Notes: a model not told the origin generated them from the sequence alone. A stretch of 64,000 nt of DNA from Hypoxylon rubiginosum (GCA_902806565.1 CADCXA010000069.1:62001-126000); one strand, 5' to 3'. Counted from the first letter of the stretch, positions 32,401-44,614 are shown. Program-made: numbers and translations.

Positions 32401-33381
32401 ACCGCTACCAGGACCCGGGACACCGCTACTAGGACCCGGGACACCGCTACTAGAACCCGGGACACCGCTACCAGAACCCGGGGTAGCTCCATTGGATGTC
32501 GCACTAGCTTTCTTGGCTGTTGGGAAAGCTCCGGGTGTGTGAACAGATGCATCACCATACAATCCGCCCTCGCCGGTGAAACTCCTAGACGAGTCAGGTC
32601 GGTATGATGTACCCCCACGCCCAGCTGCCACGCCAAAGAAGGGGTTTTGGGTAAGGGGTGGTGCTGACGGGAGGTGGTTATGAACTAACGAGTAAGGGTT
32701 TGGGGGTCTGGGCTGTACAGTCGAGTATGGCGGTATCGACGGGCCCCCGTAGCTATCTTGTCCGAATGGCTGCGCCATTGTAGGAACGTAAGTGCCGTCT
32801 ATCCTGGAGGAGTAGAAGTCGTGATAGGGTTTGCCGATTTCCTCCGGAAATAAATTATTTTGTGCATCATTCTGTCCCTCATCGTTTGTAACTCCGCCGG
32901 GCCTGGTCGGGTCGTCCTGTGCGGTTTGAGCACCCGGCGCCGGCGGCTGACCACCTGGCACAGGTGGCCGGGCATTTGGCGCGGCCTCATCGTCTTCATC
33001 GTCTTCATCGTCTTCATCTTCTTCATCTCCATCTCCATCTTCACCTTCATCGGACTCGTTAATGGCGCTGGCGCTCATGCTCATGCCGAAGCGTAGACCG
33101 TCGTGGCCACCTATGCGTCGAGCGAAGCGCTCGTCCTCTTCATCCTCGTTGACGAAGGCTGGTCGCGGTCTTCCACCTCTTCTCCTTCTAACGGCATCGA
33201 CATTCACAAGAGTGTTAAGACCATATGATCCATCATGCACTGGGAATAGGCCAGGCAGATCCGTCGAGGCTGGTTCGTGATAAGGGGCTCGCCGGCCGGA
33301 GCTTGTAGTAGAGCCCGATCCACCAGCACTGCTAGCACCGCTTGCACGATTCCGCGCTCGCGTGTTGCGTCCAGTTGACAT
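29422..33381 (-). CDS. large SUN-domain (Sad1/UNC-84) protein
   Basis: A single exon of 1,319 aa from ATG at 33381. Residues 1-~340 are disordered, with an acidic run (DDEDDEDDE). A (GVPGPSS)n repeat and a run of about 24 glycines follow near 349-374. Residues ~390-690 hold a duplicated ~75-residue helical module (LIHDL...DTHSILGASD... and MIHDI...DTHVILEASD...). A TQGT/TQGP tetrapeptide repeat lies near 725-748. One transmembrane helix (AIVFFAILALAWGLLSAL) is near 790-808. A luminal ISEDFWHALRALIKNDD stretch is followed by a coiled coil. The C-terminal SUN domain starts near 1095 (FFTVFSGAIIDPHASSKAW ... FYRLKMYGD). SUN proteins sit in the inner nuclear membrane and pair with KASH proteins to form LINC bridges. 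Confidence 0.9.
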   Translation of the reverse strand: MSTGRNTRARNRASGASSAGGSGSTTSSGRRAPYHEPASTDLPGLFPVHDGSYGLNTLVNVDAVRRRRGGRPRPAFVNEDEEDERFARRIGGHDGLRFGMSMSASAINESDEGEDGDGDEEDEDDEDDEDDEAAPNARPPVPGGQPPAPGAQTAQDDPTRPGGVTNDEGQNDAQNNLFPEEIGKPYHDFYSSRIDGTYVPTMAQPFGQDSYGGPSIPPYSTVQPRPPNPYSLVHNHLPSAPPLTQNPFFGVAAGRGGTSYRPDSSRSFTGEGGLYGDASVHTPGAFPTAKKASATSNGATPGSGSGVPGSSSGVPGPSSGVPGPGSGVPGSGGGIPTSNNPNPTSNIPAQSGGGGGGGGGGGGGGGGGGGGGGVVPFSRPEGLTDAEWERVRATIDSMRKAGEQTPSASHPAPTLSGLTKKEIEAIRTIVLRGQMLNESTAVQERILDALQEATIPASWNVNLPDAEIEARVNSLIHDLVRPPQPQPPGTPTLVDTHSILGASDADGIRNLARDQNDADSIVNFLQKYPQSRILFPKTAQYNAEMAVIHGMIHDIERPVPRVINTPAIEDTHVILEASDTQGIKAMVGDQAETDRIVTLLQRHPGSMIAFLKSSQDQLRKDEIQRRIHALIHDLIKPPPQAPVEHPPVQLPSDLTPAEIQAMRWLIPDLITDRAYGRKLAEALDAAAKRLPAKPSKHPFASKEVVFSGSFKKPSTATQGNIVQWPAQGPTQGPTQGTTQGTTQGTTQGPAQGTALGPLGSRRRIGADVPFVPYIPPPVPVRRQSGSSSWWSKAIVFFAILALAWGLLSALSGQGQSDVDDIFPQEGVHWPSWSGITGSLGRVVPSRMPKLWPDASSRSPSDKPSAKPSSKGFDTVKPDNMKTDSALGELIEDISKRVPSEVFVDRGKNGRIRISEDFWHALRALIKNDDVILTLKNARIAPEISEDHWRAVKARIEHDSSLLPASSEDGAPGGASWDSWVKQNRDKVKDWLGNEKPKDKTGLAISREEFLKVFREEIHSYQRDIRKEFATRDSQIQKIRDTVERLRETAKSSGAMTEKQIRAICDQIVSRAIQKTKLDALAEGRIKGGARQMFDNQVNFFTVFSGAIIDPHASSKAWRPTKSLYPYGSKEWFMRDGYRPQAQNSVLTPWFEEGECFCTGPSTKGVVVDTNTISVLISRPLVPQHLVVEHVTPASSLDPGSRPKDIEVWMYVEELTLRKEVEAFSLKHIPPTPEEKEKKLKKLNEAFVKVGHFTYEDLTHGDGTQIFKLSDELSTMGAWSQNFVVRAISNYGADHTCFYRLKMYGDIVEGRRWRVEVEEK
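31130..31215 (-). repeat. 12-bp coding repeat (TQGT)
   Basis: About seven tandem 12-bp units (TGGGTAGTCCCC on the + strand) encode TQGT/TQGP in the SUN-domain protein just before its membrane helix. Confidence 0.85.
32258..32335 (-). repeat. poly-glycine coding microsatellite
   Basis: A CCT/CCG/CCA-type triplet run on the + strand encodes roughly 24 consecutive glycines in the SUN-domain protein. A 21-bp repeat encoding GVPGPSS/GVPGSGS lies next to it at about 32390-32485. Confidence 0.9.
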
Positions 33382-35312
33382 GGTGAGTTGTAGGTACTAG
33401 AGGTTCACAGCTCACCACTACGGTGGAAGGAGAGCGGATAGGTCAAGACAGGATCAGCTGATGAAACATAAATGAGTATCGGCGAATCGTGTATCGAATG
33501 ATTGTTGGTCGAGAGAAATTGAGATGAAAAGAAGAAGAAAAAAAAAAGAGAATGCAAGAGGTGAGATTAATGTGTTGATGAGCTGGTAGATAGATGATGA
33601 ATGGTTCTAGGACGTTCCCTAGCCACTACTGCCTGAGACTACGGATGGTTCTGAAAGCGTCTACAGGTGCGAAAGTAGTACCGGGCTTTGTTAAGGAGTA
33701 CGGCAGCGCAGAGGTGCCAGAGGTGGGAGTCTACCGGGTCCGGCGACACTAGTGGACTTGGTCTGATATGCATAAAGGTGCCGGCCGGAGTTGTCGCGAC
33801 GAGATGGTAGTTGGCAGACAGTTTCCGAAGACGGCTTGAGACATTGGGGCGCACAAGGAGATTCTTAGCCTTTGACGGATCAAGAAAAGGTCAAAGAGAC
33901 AAACTGGAATGGCTGGAATGAGCTTAGAAGCTTAAGGATAGCGGGATTGTTCATAATCGATTGTTGGGGTTTGAGGAATTTCAATTTGGAGCTTCATCCG
34001 GTCGCGTCGCGCGTGTTCCTTAAAGCTGCATGTGCTTTAAGCCTTGCCTTAAAGCTTTGAACTCTTTAGCGGGTTGCATGTACCTGAGCCGAAGGCCTCG
34101 ATTGTGTTAGAGCAACAGAAAGTATAAATTCCGCCAAGAAATTCACGCTGCAACATGCGTGCCCCGCCACAGCCTGCTGCAAGTACCTAGGTACCTAAGT
34201 CGAAGGCATGCAAGCCACGAGTCTTGGCAGTTCAAACTGCAGAAACGGCAAGGAGCGGGATAACCTCATCTTTAGTGGCATTTAACCTGTATTGCAGACT
34301 GCAGTAGTAGGCATTGTACAAGGTACCTAAGGTTATGAAGATAGACGTAGCCATAAATGCAATCTATAACCCATCAATATGCACGCAAATTCTATACGCA
34401 CAATCTAGTTAGAGTGTCTTCCTCAAACATGTGTTTAAAAACGTCTTAGTTTTCCTCAACAAAGGACTTTTTTTATAACCTTATGAAGTGTCCGAGAGTC
34501 TCATCTAGAAGACAGCCAACGCAACATTAAAACAATAACTCCGTCCCAAACGTCATCAAATGTCATATATTCCCTACATACACACAATATATCCGCGAAT
34601 TATTTTGATACCTTTGTCCACATCGTTCACATGTCGATACTACCGTAGAATTGCCTAGGTATGAGTGATATGAATGACACTTTGTCATCTAAGCACACAC
34701 ATCCTATATATATATATTTATATTTCTCAACCATTTCCACCAGTTATATTTCATTCAAAACCTACCTCTTGCCTCCTTCCTACCTCTTCATATGTCCAAA
34801 GGGTGATGCGATGTTTGCCTGAACCGCCGGTGTGGTAACTTTCCACGGGTCATCTAGCACGGTTAGGTGATCCTGCTCGGGTCTAGTCTAAGCTAGGTTA
34901 GTAGTATCTGCAGGTGCTTCTAAACATATGCACGCAGGTACAAGCATCTGTGGGTGCTTATCGTACTGCGTCGAGAAGTTGGCACTGTCTCTTGGTCCTT
35001 TTTCCCACTAAAGCTGCTCTTTTTAGACAGTGTAAGAGAGTTTTCAATTCCTCGGGTACCTATTAAACATGTAACAGCGGTATGCACGTTATGCACTATG
35101 CGAGGGAGGGTGGGGAAGAGCAGGAGGGGCAATTTGCGACCCCTCCAATTTTATCCAATTTTAAAATGGATATTATCTGGCCGTTGACCGCCGCACTTAC
35201 ACACTATCATCAGTCGACGACTTTATACTTTCCTTCCCCTGAAGCTAAGAATTGAGCAATTCATATCTTTCCATATTTTCGTCTCATCAATTGGTCCTAC
35301 CAAGTCGTCAAA
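33382..35312. other. divergent intergenic region
   Basis: About 1.9 kb between the starts of the SUN-domain gene (minus) and GAL10 (plus). No supported gene. Long AT-rich stretch 34300-34760 with TATATATATATTTATATTT near 34705. The palindromic TAGGTACCTA motif recurs here. Confidence 0.5.
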
Positions 35313-36743
<1,431 letters not shown>

Positions 36744-38245
36744 GCAATGGGTGAACATTTTACCTTGAATTAGATCGCAGGCCGGATTTTGATGTAGGGT
36801 TCAATTTCCTTGACCAATACAATTCAGAGCGCCGAGTTCACCAATGGTGGTGTAGACAAAATAAATTCCCGAATTTGTCTCTACAATTGGTAGCTGTCCC
36901 CTTGGGATTTTAAGGGCACAGCTGATAATGAGATACGATAATCACAACATGACGTGTTCTCCTGTGATTCCCTAGTAAGCGCCTTGCTTAAGCTGACATG
37001 CTGGGTGATAGGTATGCTAGTATGTAATGTGACAATGCCTTTGAGACGTCATTCGAACACGAGAGAGGCACGCCGAATAATTGTACTTTTTTGTCTACGA
37101 CATCCCTGCTTTGTCATTAGCGATCCGGGGAGAAACACGCGTAAATCTGAACGATCTGCTCGTGGGGGCTGCGCATAGCCACGCCGTGTCTAACTTAATC
37201 GCCCGTCTATACGATAACATCGAATCAATCTCATACCTATATACATGCCTCTTAGGTAACCCACCACAACCAATGATTAGTTGTGTCGACAGTAGTAGTG
37301 CAGGAGGGCCGATTCTTTTTTTAAACATGAATGGGGTAGACAGCAAACCGCAGATATGCAGAGGTGTCATCGATATACATACCGTTAGCATTTGCGGTGG
37401 TTTGGATGCATTGGCAATAATATGGCACACTCGATGAACGAATAGAATAGCGGAAGCATGCGTGGCAGTTCATGGCGGCCGAAGTCTAAAGTGGAATGTC
37501 CCATCGAAGACAAAGTCTCTATAGTGCTATGGCTTGCGCAATGGGTGAGAATGTCGAGTGTTAAAACGTACAAAGATATGCGGCCAAGACGGGAGAGGCA
37601 GTGCAAGGGCAAGGCAACCGCTAAAGAGGTCGAGACAGAGACAGAGAGAGATCAAAATGCGTATGTGCCAAGGGATATCGTTTCACAGCCACCAGCATAA
37701 CTCCATTAAGGTTGACCCACATCAATAGACCCCTGGATGTGGCTCAAGCTCTCCTTGGACCTTGCAAAGAGAGCCCTGGACTTCTCCGTTCGTCTCAACT
37801 TCAACGCGCCATGAAACATTTGTCCTTTTTTCCGCCTTCTTGCCCTCATATCTTTCTTTTTTTCCAGCACAGGTCTTGCATTCGTTTACTTCTTCCCTCC
37901 ACCTCTATTTCCTGTCTTGGTGAATCCCGATCAATTGTCTGCATCATTTGGAGTGTTGTATTTTCCCATTCGTTGCCTTACCCATAATTCGTCACCAATC
38001 GCATCATTGGTGAAGTTCCCGTTGACCGTCATCCTCGAGGATCTTCCCTTGGCGCGGAACCACTACGAGGCTATGAGAGCCTTTACATGACTTGATGTAC
38101 AACTGCATTCGTGACTAAGCCTATACTCGACTGGCTTCCGTATCCTTCAGGGGATATAGCAGCTTTGTCTATCTAATACGAGCGAGCCTCCCACTATCAT
38201 TCCTACTCCGTATTCTCCTTGATAGGAGATCCCATTCAATGTCAC
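36744..38245. other. intergenic region
   Basis: No supported gene. 37800-38000 is rich in CTTTTT and TTCTTCC pyrimidine tracts, as expected of the promoter or 5' UTR of the ankyrin gene. Confidence 0.45.
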
Positions 38246-41200
38246 ATGCCTGGCCTCATTGACAGCATGGATCATTCCCCTATCCAAAATGACAGACAGG
38301 CCCGACTTCAATTGCTTGGCCAGGAATGGGGTATAGCCTCTCAACCGCCGCCTTCGCCCTCGCCAAGACCTGATCAGCCCCCATCCTACCGAACAGACAA
38401 TGATGAGTTTATTGCAGAAGAACTCCTCAAAAGACAACGCATCAACGAATCTCAAAATCAACAGTCCAAAGGCGGTCTCTCTCGTGCCTTCACCACCAAG
38501 AAGAAGACATGGGAGTATAAGGAGATTTACAATGCTCTCACATCTCATATTACTAATCAGGGGTCGCCAGGCGTTGCTGAATGCCTTATAACCAAACTGA
38601 ATCTAGCTGGCGGCAACCTAAACTTGGCGCAGAAGAGCCGCACCAGCTTGCTCAGCAGGAGGAAAAGCTTAGACTTGGCCGAGCGAAGTCAGGTACTGCA
38701 AATCGCTGTAAAGAATGGGCACTATGAAATGGTCGAAGTCTTGCTACCGTACGCCGATGCTTTGAGCTTAGATACTGCATTGCCAACCGCAATACGGGGC
38801 GGAAACTCGGCGGTTGCTTCACTTCTCGTTAAATACGGCGCGAGTGCTGCTCAAACGGCAGACGGACAAGATGCATTACGGCAAATATGCGCTGTCGGCG
38901 GACAGCCCGATTTGGTAGCGATTATTTTAGGTTCCGAGGGGCGACCGTCTACGTCGTGGCTCTCACAATCTATGGTCGAAGCGGCAAGGGCAGGATGCCT
39001 TGGTACAGTAAGGCATCTAAGTCAGTCGACGGCGGATGGTGATCACGATGGTGCCGCGGCATTGAAAGCCGCCGTCGCGCTGGGCCGAAGAGATATAGCG
39101 CTCGCTATCGTTCTCGGTACCAAGCCGCCAGCTCAGCCTGGTCTCAACGAAGCGTTTGATCAGCTTATGACCCACCCAAATATCAACCCGAACGAAAAGA
39201 TGGCTATGGCGGAGATTCTGTTATGTGCTGGGGCCGAAGGCGAGTCGCTAGCGAAAGCACTCATCCATGCGAGCAATACGTATTTTCACGAAATGGTCCA
39301 CCTCTTGATTTCGTACGGTGCCTCCATCGAATACCAGGATGCGATCGCAGTTCGCAAAGCCGTATCGAAGGGTAAGGTCGACTTGGTTGAAGTTATGCTA
39401 AATGGGAAGTCCAAATTCAGCCCTCAATATGCATCTGAGTGTGTGGAACTTTTACCGAAGAAAATGAGGTTTGAGGAAAGATACACGCTGCTCAACGTGC
39501 TGCTCCGGAAAGGCGCTGCTGGCGCACCATTAGACGAGGCGTTGGTAGATGCGGCGGAGGCGGGCGACGTTGAAGCGGTAAAACTGCTTCTTACTCCATT
39601 ATTCGCGGGCGGGAAGATTGTGGGAAATCGAGATATTCGGAAAGGTCCGCGGAGTATGGTATTTGAACGACACGAGACGGCTTCGACGGATCACAAAGGT
39701 GCCTTGGCGTTGCAAATCGCTGTGAAAAAAGGAGATACGGCGATTTCCAACTTGATTTTGACCAACAAACCGCCGAATCCTGTTGCTCTCGCTCAAGTCT
39801 TCCCCAGTGTGCGGAACCTACCACAGCTTGAACGGTACCAGATCGCCGAGTCGTTCCTTAGAGCGGGACTAACGGGACCGTCTGTTAACTCTGCCCTTGA
39901 GAATGCCATTGACGAGCAGCCTCCACATCGCGATGAGAAGCTTATCGCACTCTTCCTACGCTACAACGCTGACGTGAACTTTAATGAAGGCCATACAATC
40001 ACGGCAGCTATCTTGCAGAGAGATGTTCGATTACTTGATAGGTTGCTTAAAAGCAAGCCAACTATGCAAGTAGCGGCTAGAGCGATCCCCAGAGCGATGG
40101 AAGTTGACGACGGCTCGGTCAGGCTCCAAATGATAAATATGTTATTAGCAGCCGGTGCTTCCCAGGGTGGTCCCGAAGTATCCGCGTCAGTAGACGTGGC
40201 TGTGCAAGGAAATCCTCCGGACAAGCGGTTGTTAAAAACGCTGCTACAGCAGGGGAATGCCGACGTTAATATTAATAAGGGAATTGCCGTTGAACACGCG
40301 GTACTGTCCTCGGACCCCGAAATTCTGGAAATGATTCTCGGTCTGGGCCAGCCTAATGCTGAGAGTCTAGAAAGGGGATTAAAGAGCGTTTCGAAGCTCC
40401 CCATGTCTCAAACCAAGACCGACAAATTGAATTCGATTCTACGACGAACCCAGTCCAAGGATACAGTCACGGCACTCCTGACAGAAGAGGTGCAAGCAAT
40501 CCTGAAGACACCACTACAGGAGCAAAACTTCTCGTCATTGAAGGTCCTCTTATCAAATGGCGCCGACATCAACGCTATGAATGCCGAAGCACTATGTCGC
40601 GCAGTGGCCGCGGCTAACATGCAATTAGTAGAAGTTTTATTCACTGCCAATCCAAGCCCAGTCTCAATGGCGCTGGCCATGCCTCACGCTCTCCGGATCC
40701 GCGACTTGATGGATAGGTTGACGTTTGCCCAAAAGATCTTGGAAGGCGGAATTCCACCAAGCGAAGTGAATAGGGCACTCGTTTTTGCTGTTAATACGTA
40801 CCCCGACGACATACCTCTTATCAACACCCTTCTAGCTCGCGCCGATACTCGAGACGGTCTAGTCTTAATTGAAGCTATCAAACGGGAGAAGCAGGATATC
40901 GTGGAGCTAATCCTAGGCAAGAAGACCTTCCCCGTGGAGATCCTCAACACGGGTTTTGCACAAGCGACAAGAGGCAAGAATAAGAGATCAAGAAGCATGT
41001 CATCTATTAGTTTATTAAGAGCTGGTGCGTCGGGTGAAGTCGTGTCGGATGCATTATTAGCAGCCGCTACGGACGGCGATGTGGATTTCGGCACGATCTT
41101 AGTACAGAACGGTGGCAGTGTAGAGCACAAGGACGGTCAAGCCATCGTAGAAGCGTGCAAATCTGGTACCGTCGAGGTCCTGGCAATGTTACTAGCGGGC

Positions 41201-43819
41201 GAAAAGAAAGTCGCCCAGAAAACATTGCAGAGAGGTTTCCAAGCCGCCACGCAAGTAGGAGATCTAAAACGGCGCGCAGAGATCTTCAAGTTACTCCTTC
41301 AAATGGGTGTCACTGGTGAGGTAGTCGATGCCCAGCTTGTCTCAGCCGTAAGATACGGCGATGAGGGTAAGGCTCTGGTTACTATGCTACTCGTGTACGG
41401 AGCCTGTCCTGACTACAATGATGGAGATGCCGTTGAGAAGGCTACGAGAAGCGCCTTTTTGGGCAACCTACAAATGCTCCTAGGCATTATTGACGTAGGT
41501 GGACGGCAGAAACGACCATCCTCTCACACATTGGTTCGGGCCATGGACGCATGCTGGGATCTCAGCAGAGACACGAGGTTCACCGTCATGAATTGGATAT
41601 TCCAAGCAGGAAAACCTGCCCCCAATGCTGTACACTCTATCCTGAACCGCGCAGTCAATGAGGAGGAACCAGAAGAGAGGCTTATCGAACTTCTCATTGG
41701 TAATAGAGCAGCTCCTACGGCAAATGACTGCCAAACCCTGATCGACGCAACCCGGACTCTATCAGAATCAGCTTTTGCTAGGCTCTTGGAATGCAGAATT
41801 ACAGCAGAAGACGCGTCGTTGGTCTTTAGCAAATCTTTCGGCGCCGAGAATATCTCTGCGTGGCTATCTAGCCGTGGATTCGAGATTGCTAAGAGTCTTC
41901 TCGAAAAGGGTGCTACCGGAGACGGGGTAGGATCTGCATTTGCGGCTGTCCTTAGTGTGTATATGGAAACGCACGGCGAGGTAGCAATTGATTTTGTGGA
42001 ATTGCTTCTTAAGCACGGCGCAGATGTCAATTACAACGGGGGAGAGGCATTACAACACGCCGCGGCGCAAGGAGACCCAGAACTTCTAAAGAGGCTCTTG
42101 CGCGAAAGTCCCGACTCTCAGGCTGTGACGCTCGCGTTCCCTAAGATTTTCGACGCGACCACATCTGAAGAAGACATATATGAACTGATATCACTATTCA
42201 TAGAATACGGCGATGGGCAGAGCAGGATGGATGTCGCGTTCACCCAGGCCGGCTCAGAACCCGTCGTTATCAGGGCCTTGTCGCAATTTCCTCGATCCAC
42301 GAAGATCCTAGGAGCGCTTTTGGACGCTGGGTTCTATCATGATCAGATGACGAAATGCAGTGTGATGCAGGAGACTGGCGAAGAGGAAACGGTGAACCTC
42401 ATCATGTGGGCACTTCTACAACCCCAGAAGAAAATCAGCAGCAGCGTCATCAATCTACTGATCGAAAGAGGCGCCAAGATCAATTACGAGACGCCTATTT
42501 CCCGTGTCACCCCTTTGATGCTAGCCATACAGACCCGCCGGCAAGATATTGTCAAGTCACTCTTATTAGCCGACGCCGAGGTCGATGTCACGGATGCGAC
42601 TGGAAGGTCTCCGTTATCGATGGCATCTGCCATTGGAGGCGACTTGGCCATTATTATGATGTCGAATCTTCTAGCTGCAGGAGCTTCCAGAAATGACGGC
42701 TCACTTCATAACGCAGCACGTGAACTAAACCTGCAAGCCATGCAAGTATTAATCGAGTATAGACACGATCCCGACTTCCCTAGCCCTTTGCACGGCGGCC
42801 GTAGTGCGCTCGGCGAGCTATGTCTACACGCCGCCGACTCCGGAGAGGTTACTCCTCGGCGAGAAAAGACTATGGAGAAGGCGATTGGTTTCCTTCTCCA
42901 AAGTGACTCTGACATTACGCTGCAATCTAACGGAAAATCAGCTCTCCTTTTAGCTTTAGAGTCGGCGGATCCTTTAACCACAACGAAAGTTTTGCTTCGA
43001 GCCGATATGTGGAAATACATTAATAAGCCCTTTAACCACTACAGCGACGGAAAGTTTACTTACTCGCCTACCATGTATGTACAGCGCGTATTACCGGAGT
43101 CGGATCACAAGTCGGAATTATTGAAATTGTTGCGAGCGAACCGTGGGACCGACGTCTACTACGCCAATAGCGGTCCGCAGCCAGATGATGCGATAGGGAT
43201 GCCTACGAGCATTCAACTTGAAGAGCAAGAGCGAAAGATGCGTCTTTCTCGGCTACAGAAGGAAGACGAAGACCACGCGCTAGCCATCCAGCGGAACAAG
43301 GAACTCGCGGCCGTACAAACACAGATCTGGGCCAACCAGGTGGAGCTCGAGGACGCGCGCAAGAAGCGGGTGCATAGCGCGGATCTGAACGCCATACAAG
43401 AACGGGCCCGTGTCGAGGAAGACCTCTTCAACAACGCGATGCGGCAGCAGCGCGCTCGGCACTCGGCCGACATCCGACACCAGGAGGCGCTCACGCACGC
43501 CGGGCTGACGCGGGCGCAGGCGATCGCGGACGCGGAGCTGGCGGTGGAGTCGCAGAAGCAGACCAAGCTGCTGCAGTGGGAGCGCGACGTGGGCAGCGAG
43601 CGCGTGGGGAACGCGAACCAGCTGAGCAGCATCCGGCTGCGGGAGCGGGAGGAGCTGGAGCGGCTGGACCGGTCGGCGGACGCGCGGCTCAAGGTCCGGA
43701 TCCAGGAGCAGCGGAAGCTGGTCGACAGCCAGAGCGTGCTGGCGGCGAACCTGGCCGGCGCGGGGCCGGGGGCGCGCAGGCAGATCGGGTTCGTCAGCGG
43801 GGAGCTGGGTCCGGATTGA
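38246..43819 (+). CDS. giant ankyrin-repeat protein with C-terminal coiled coil
   Basis: A single exon, 1,857 aa from ATG at 38246 (the longer frame begins TTG). Residues 1-~75 are Pro/Gln-rich and disordered. From ~130 to ~1,500 there are dozens of degenerate ankyrin-type helix pairs (VLQIAVKNGHYEMVEVLLPY, AIRGGNSAVASLLVKYGAS). Near 1,420-1,475 there is a canonical stretch (TPLMLAIQTRRQDIVKSLLL). The last ~220 residues are a charged, heptad-rich coiled coil (LEEQERKMRLSRLQKEDED onward), encoded by markedly more GC-rich sequence (43250-43800) than the rest. There is no membrane helix or enzymatic domain. Such proteins are common in Sordariomycetes as long uncharacterised scaffolds; the function is unknown. 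Confidence 0.85.
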   Translation: MPGLIDSMDHSPIQNDRQARLQLLGQEWGIASQPPPSPSPRPDQPPSYRTDNDEFIAEELLKRQRINESQNQQSKGGLSRAFTTKKKTWEYKEIYNALTSHITNQGSPGVAECLITKLNLAGGNLNLAQKSRTSLLSRRKSLDLAERSQVLQIAVKNGHYEMVEVLLPYADALSLDTALPTAIRGGNSAVASLLVKYGASAAQTADGQDALRQICAVGGQPDLVAIILGSEGRPSTSWLSQSMVEAARAGCLGTVRHLSQSTADGDHDGAAALKAAVALGRRDIALAIVLGTKPPAQPGLNEAFDQLMTHPNINPNEKMAMAEILLCAGAEGESLAKALIHASNTYFHEMVHLLISYGASIEYQDAIAVRKAVSKGKVDLVEVMLNGKSKFSPQYASECVELLPKKMRFEERYTLLNVLLRKGAAGAPLDEALVDAAEAGDVEAVKLLLTPLFAGGKIVGNRDIRKGPRSMVFERHETASTDHKGALALQIAVKKGDTAISNLILTNKPPNPVALAQVFPSVRNLPQLERYQIAESFLRAGLTGPSVNSALENAIDEQPPHRDEKLIALFLRYNADVNFNEGHTITAAILQRDVRLLDRLLKSKPTMQVAARAIPRAMEVDDGSVRLQMINMLLAAGASQGGPEVSASVDVAVQGNPPDKRLLKTLLQQGNADVNINKGIAVEHAVLSSDPEILEMILGLGQPNAESLERGLKSVSKLPMSQTKTDKLNSILRRTQSKDTVTALLTEEVQAILKTPLQEQNFSSLKVLLSNGADINAMNAEALCRAVAAANMQLVEVLFTANPSPVSMALAMPHALRIRDLMDRLTFAQKILEGGIPPSEVNRALVFAVNTYPDDIPLINTLLARADTRDGLVLIEAIKREKQDIVELILGKKTFPVEILNTGFAQATRGKNKRSRSMSSISLLRAGASGEVVSDALLAAATDGDVDFGTILVQNGGSVEHKDGQAIVEACKSGTVEVLAMLLAGEKKVAQKTLQRGFQAATQVGDLKRRAEIFKLLLQMGVTGEVVDAQLVSAVRYGDEGKALVTMLLVYGACPDYNDGDAVEKATRSAFLGNLQMLLGIIDVGGRQKRPSSHTLVRAMDACWDLSRDTRFTVMNWIFQAGKPAPNAVHSILNRAVNEEEPEERLIELLIGNRAAPTANDCQTLIDATRTLSESAFARLLECRITAEDASLVFSKSFGAENISAWLSSRGFEIAKSLLEKGATGDGVGSAFAAVLSVYMETHGEVAIDFVELLLKHGADVNYNGGEALQHAAAQGDPELLKRLLRESPDSQAVTLAFPKIFDATTSEEDIYELISLFIEYGDGQSRMDVAFTQAGSEPVVIRALSQFPRSTKILGALLDAGFYHDQMTKCSVMQETGEEETVNLIMWALLQPQKKISSSVINLLIERGAKINYETPISRVTPLMLAIQTRRQDIVKSLLLADAEVDVTDATGRSPLSMASAIGGDLAIIMMSNLLAAGASRNDGSLHNAARELNLQAMQVLIEYRHDPDFPSPLHGGRSALGELCLHAADSGEVTPRREKTMEKAIGFLLQSDSDITLQSNGKSALLLALESADPLTTTKVLLRADMWKYINKPFNHYSDGKFTYSPTMYVQRVLPESDHKSELLKLLRANRGTDVYYANSGPQPDDAIGMPTSIQLEEQERKMRLSRLQKEDEDHALAIQRNKELAAVQTQIWANQVELEDARKKRVHSADLNAIQERARVEEDLFNNAMRQQRARHSADIRHQEALTHAGLTRAQAIADAELAVESQKQTKLLQWERDVGSERVGNANQLSSIRLREREELERLDRSADARLKVRIQEQRKLVDSQSVLAANLAGAGPGARRQIGFVSGELGPD

Positions 43820-44614
43820 TATGATGTTGTTGTTGACGACGTCCTTAGTATGAGGTTTGGGTGTTGGACTGAGTTGGTGATTGGCACTTACTTGGAGCAG
43901 AAGTATTGAATTTGAAAACAGAATTTTGACACGACGTGTGGGGAAGAGGCCAATGATGGGAGCAAAGAACAAAAGACAGTAAGAGATGTCACTGTGATTA
44001 GAACATTGCTAAGGCTTGGGCATCTACCTACCTATTACCTGTATAACTATTACCTTAGTCAACCTACACTAACGATCAGCTTTTATTATGATGACCTTGG
44101 TATTGGAATTTTTGCTTCTCTTATTGGAGTATCTAGTGTTTGGCTGTCATTCCTCTGTCACCTGGAAAGGGGGAACTCGGTCACACGTCGCTTCGCTGCA
44201 AATTATCTCCTAATACATCAAGCCCCACTTAGTCTCGGACTTCCGTCGTCAGCCGACAGCAGGATTATATTACCTAAGCCGATGATGTTACACTTAACCG
44301 GAGTATCCCAAATGACGAAGGGAAATTGTCGCAAAGGAAAGTTGAGCTCTCAACATTTTCTCTTTCTCCAAACTTTCTTCTCATACAAATGCTCATCTAG
44401 GGATTTGGATTGATCGCCTTTCACGATGATATCCTGACAGCCTTTTTGGGATACGCAATACCTACGTAGATTGTACAAATACCCAGGTACATAAACCCTG
44501 AACCCTAGACCTTGTTTCGCCTCTCGGAAATATCTATCCCTTTTTTTTCCTCGGCATCGGCATTTCTTTCCCTTTCCCACCTATCGCGCGTGCGCGCGCA
44601 TATCCAAATTCAAG
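43820..44614. other. intergenic region
   Basis: No supported gene; AT-rich centre, then a pyrimidine-rich stretch (CCCTTTTTTTTCCTCGG near 44538) just before the Mpv17-family start. Confidence 0.45.

Noticed and set aside
32152..32607. + strand poly-Pro and Ser/Thr frames within the SUN-domain gene
   Set aside because: Complement of the poly-Gly and GVPGPSS coding repeats.
43213..43972. Minus-strand frames of >200 codons opposite the ankyrin protein's tail
   Set aside because: Antisense shadow of a GC-rich coiled-coil coding region; no start context or domain.
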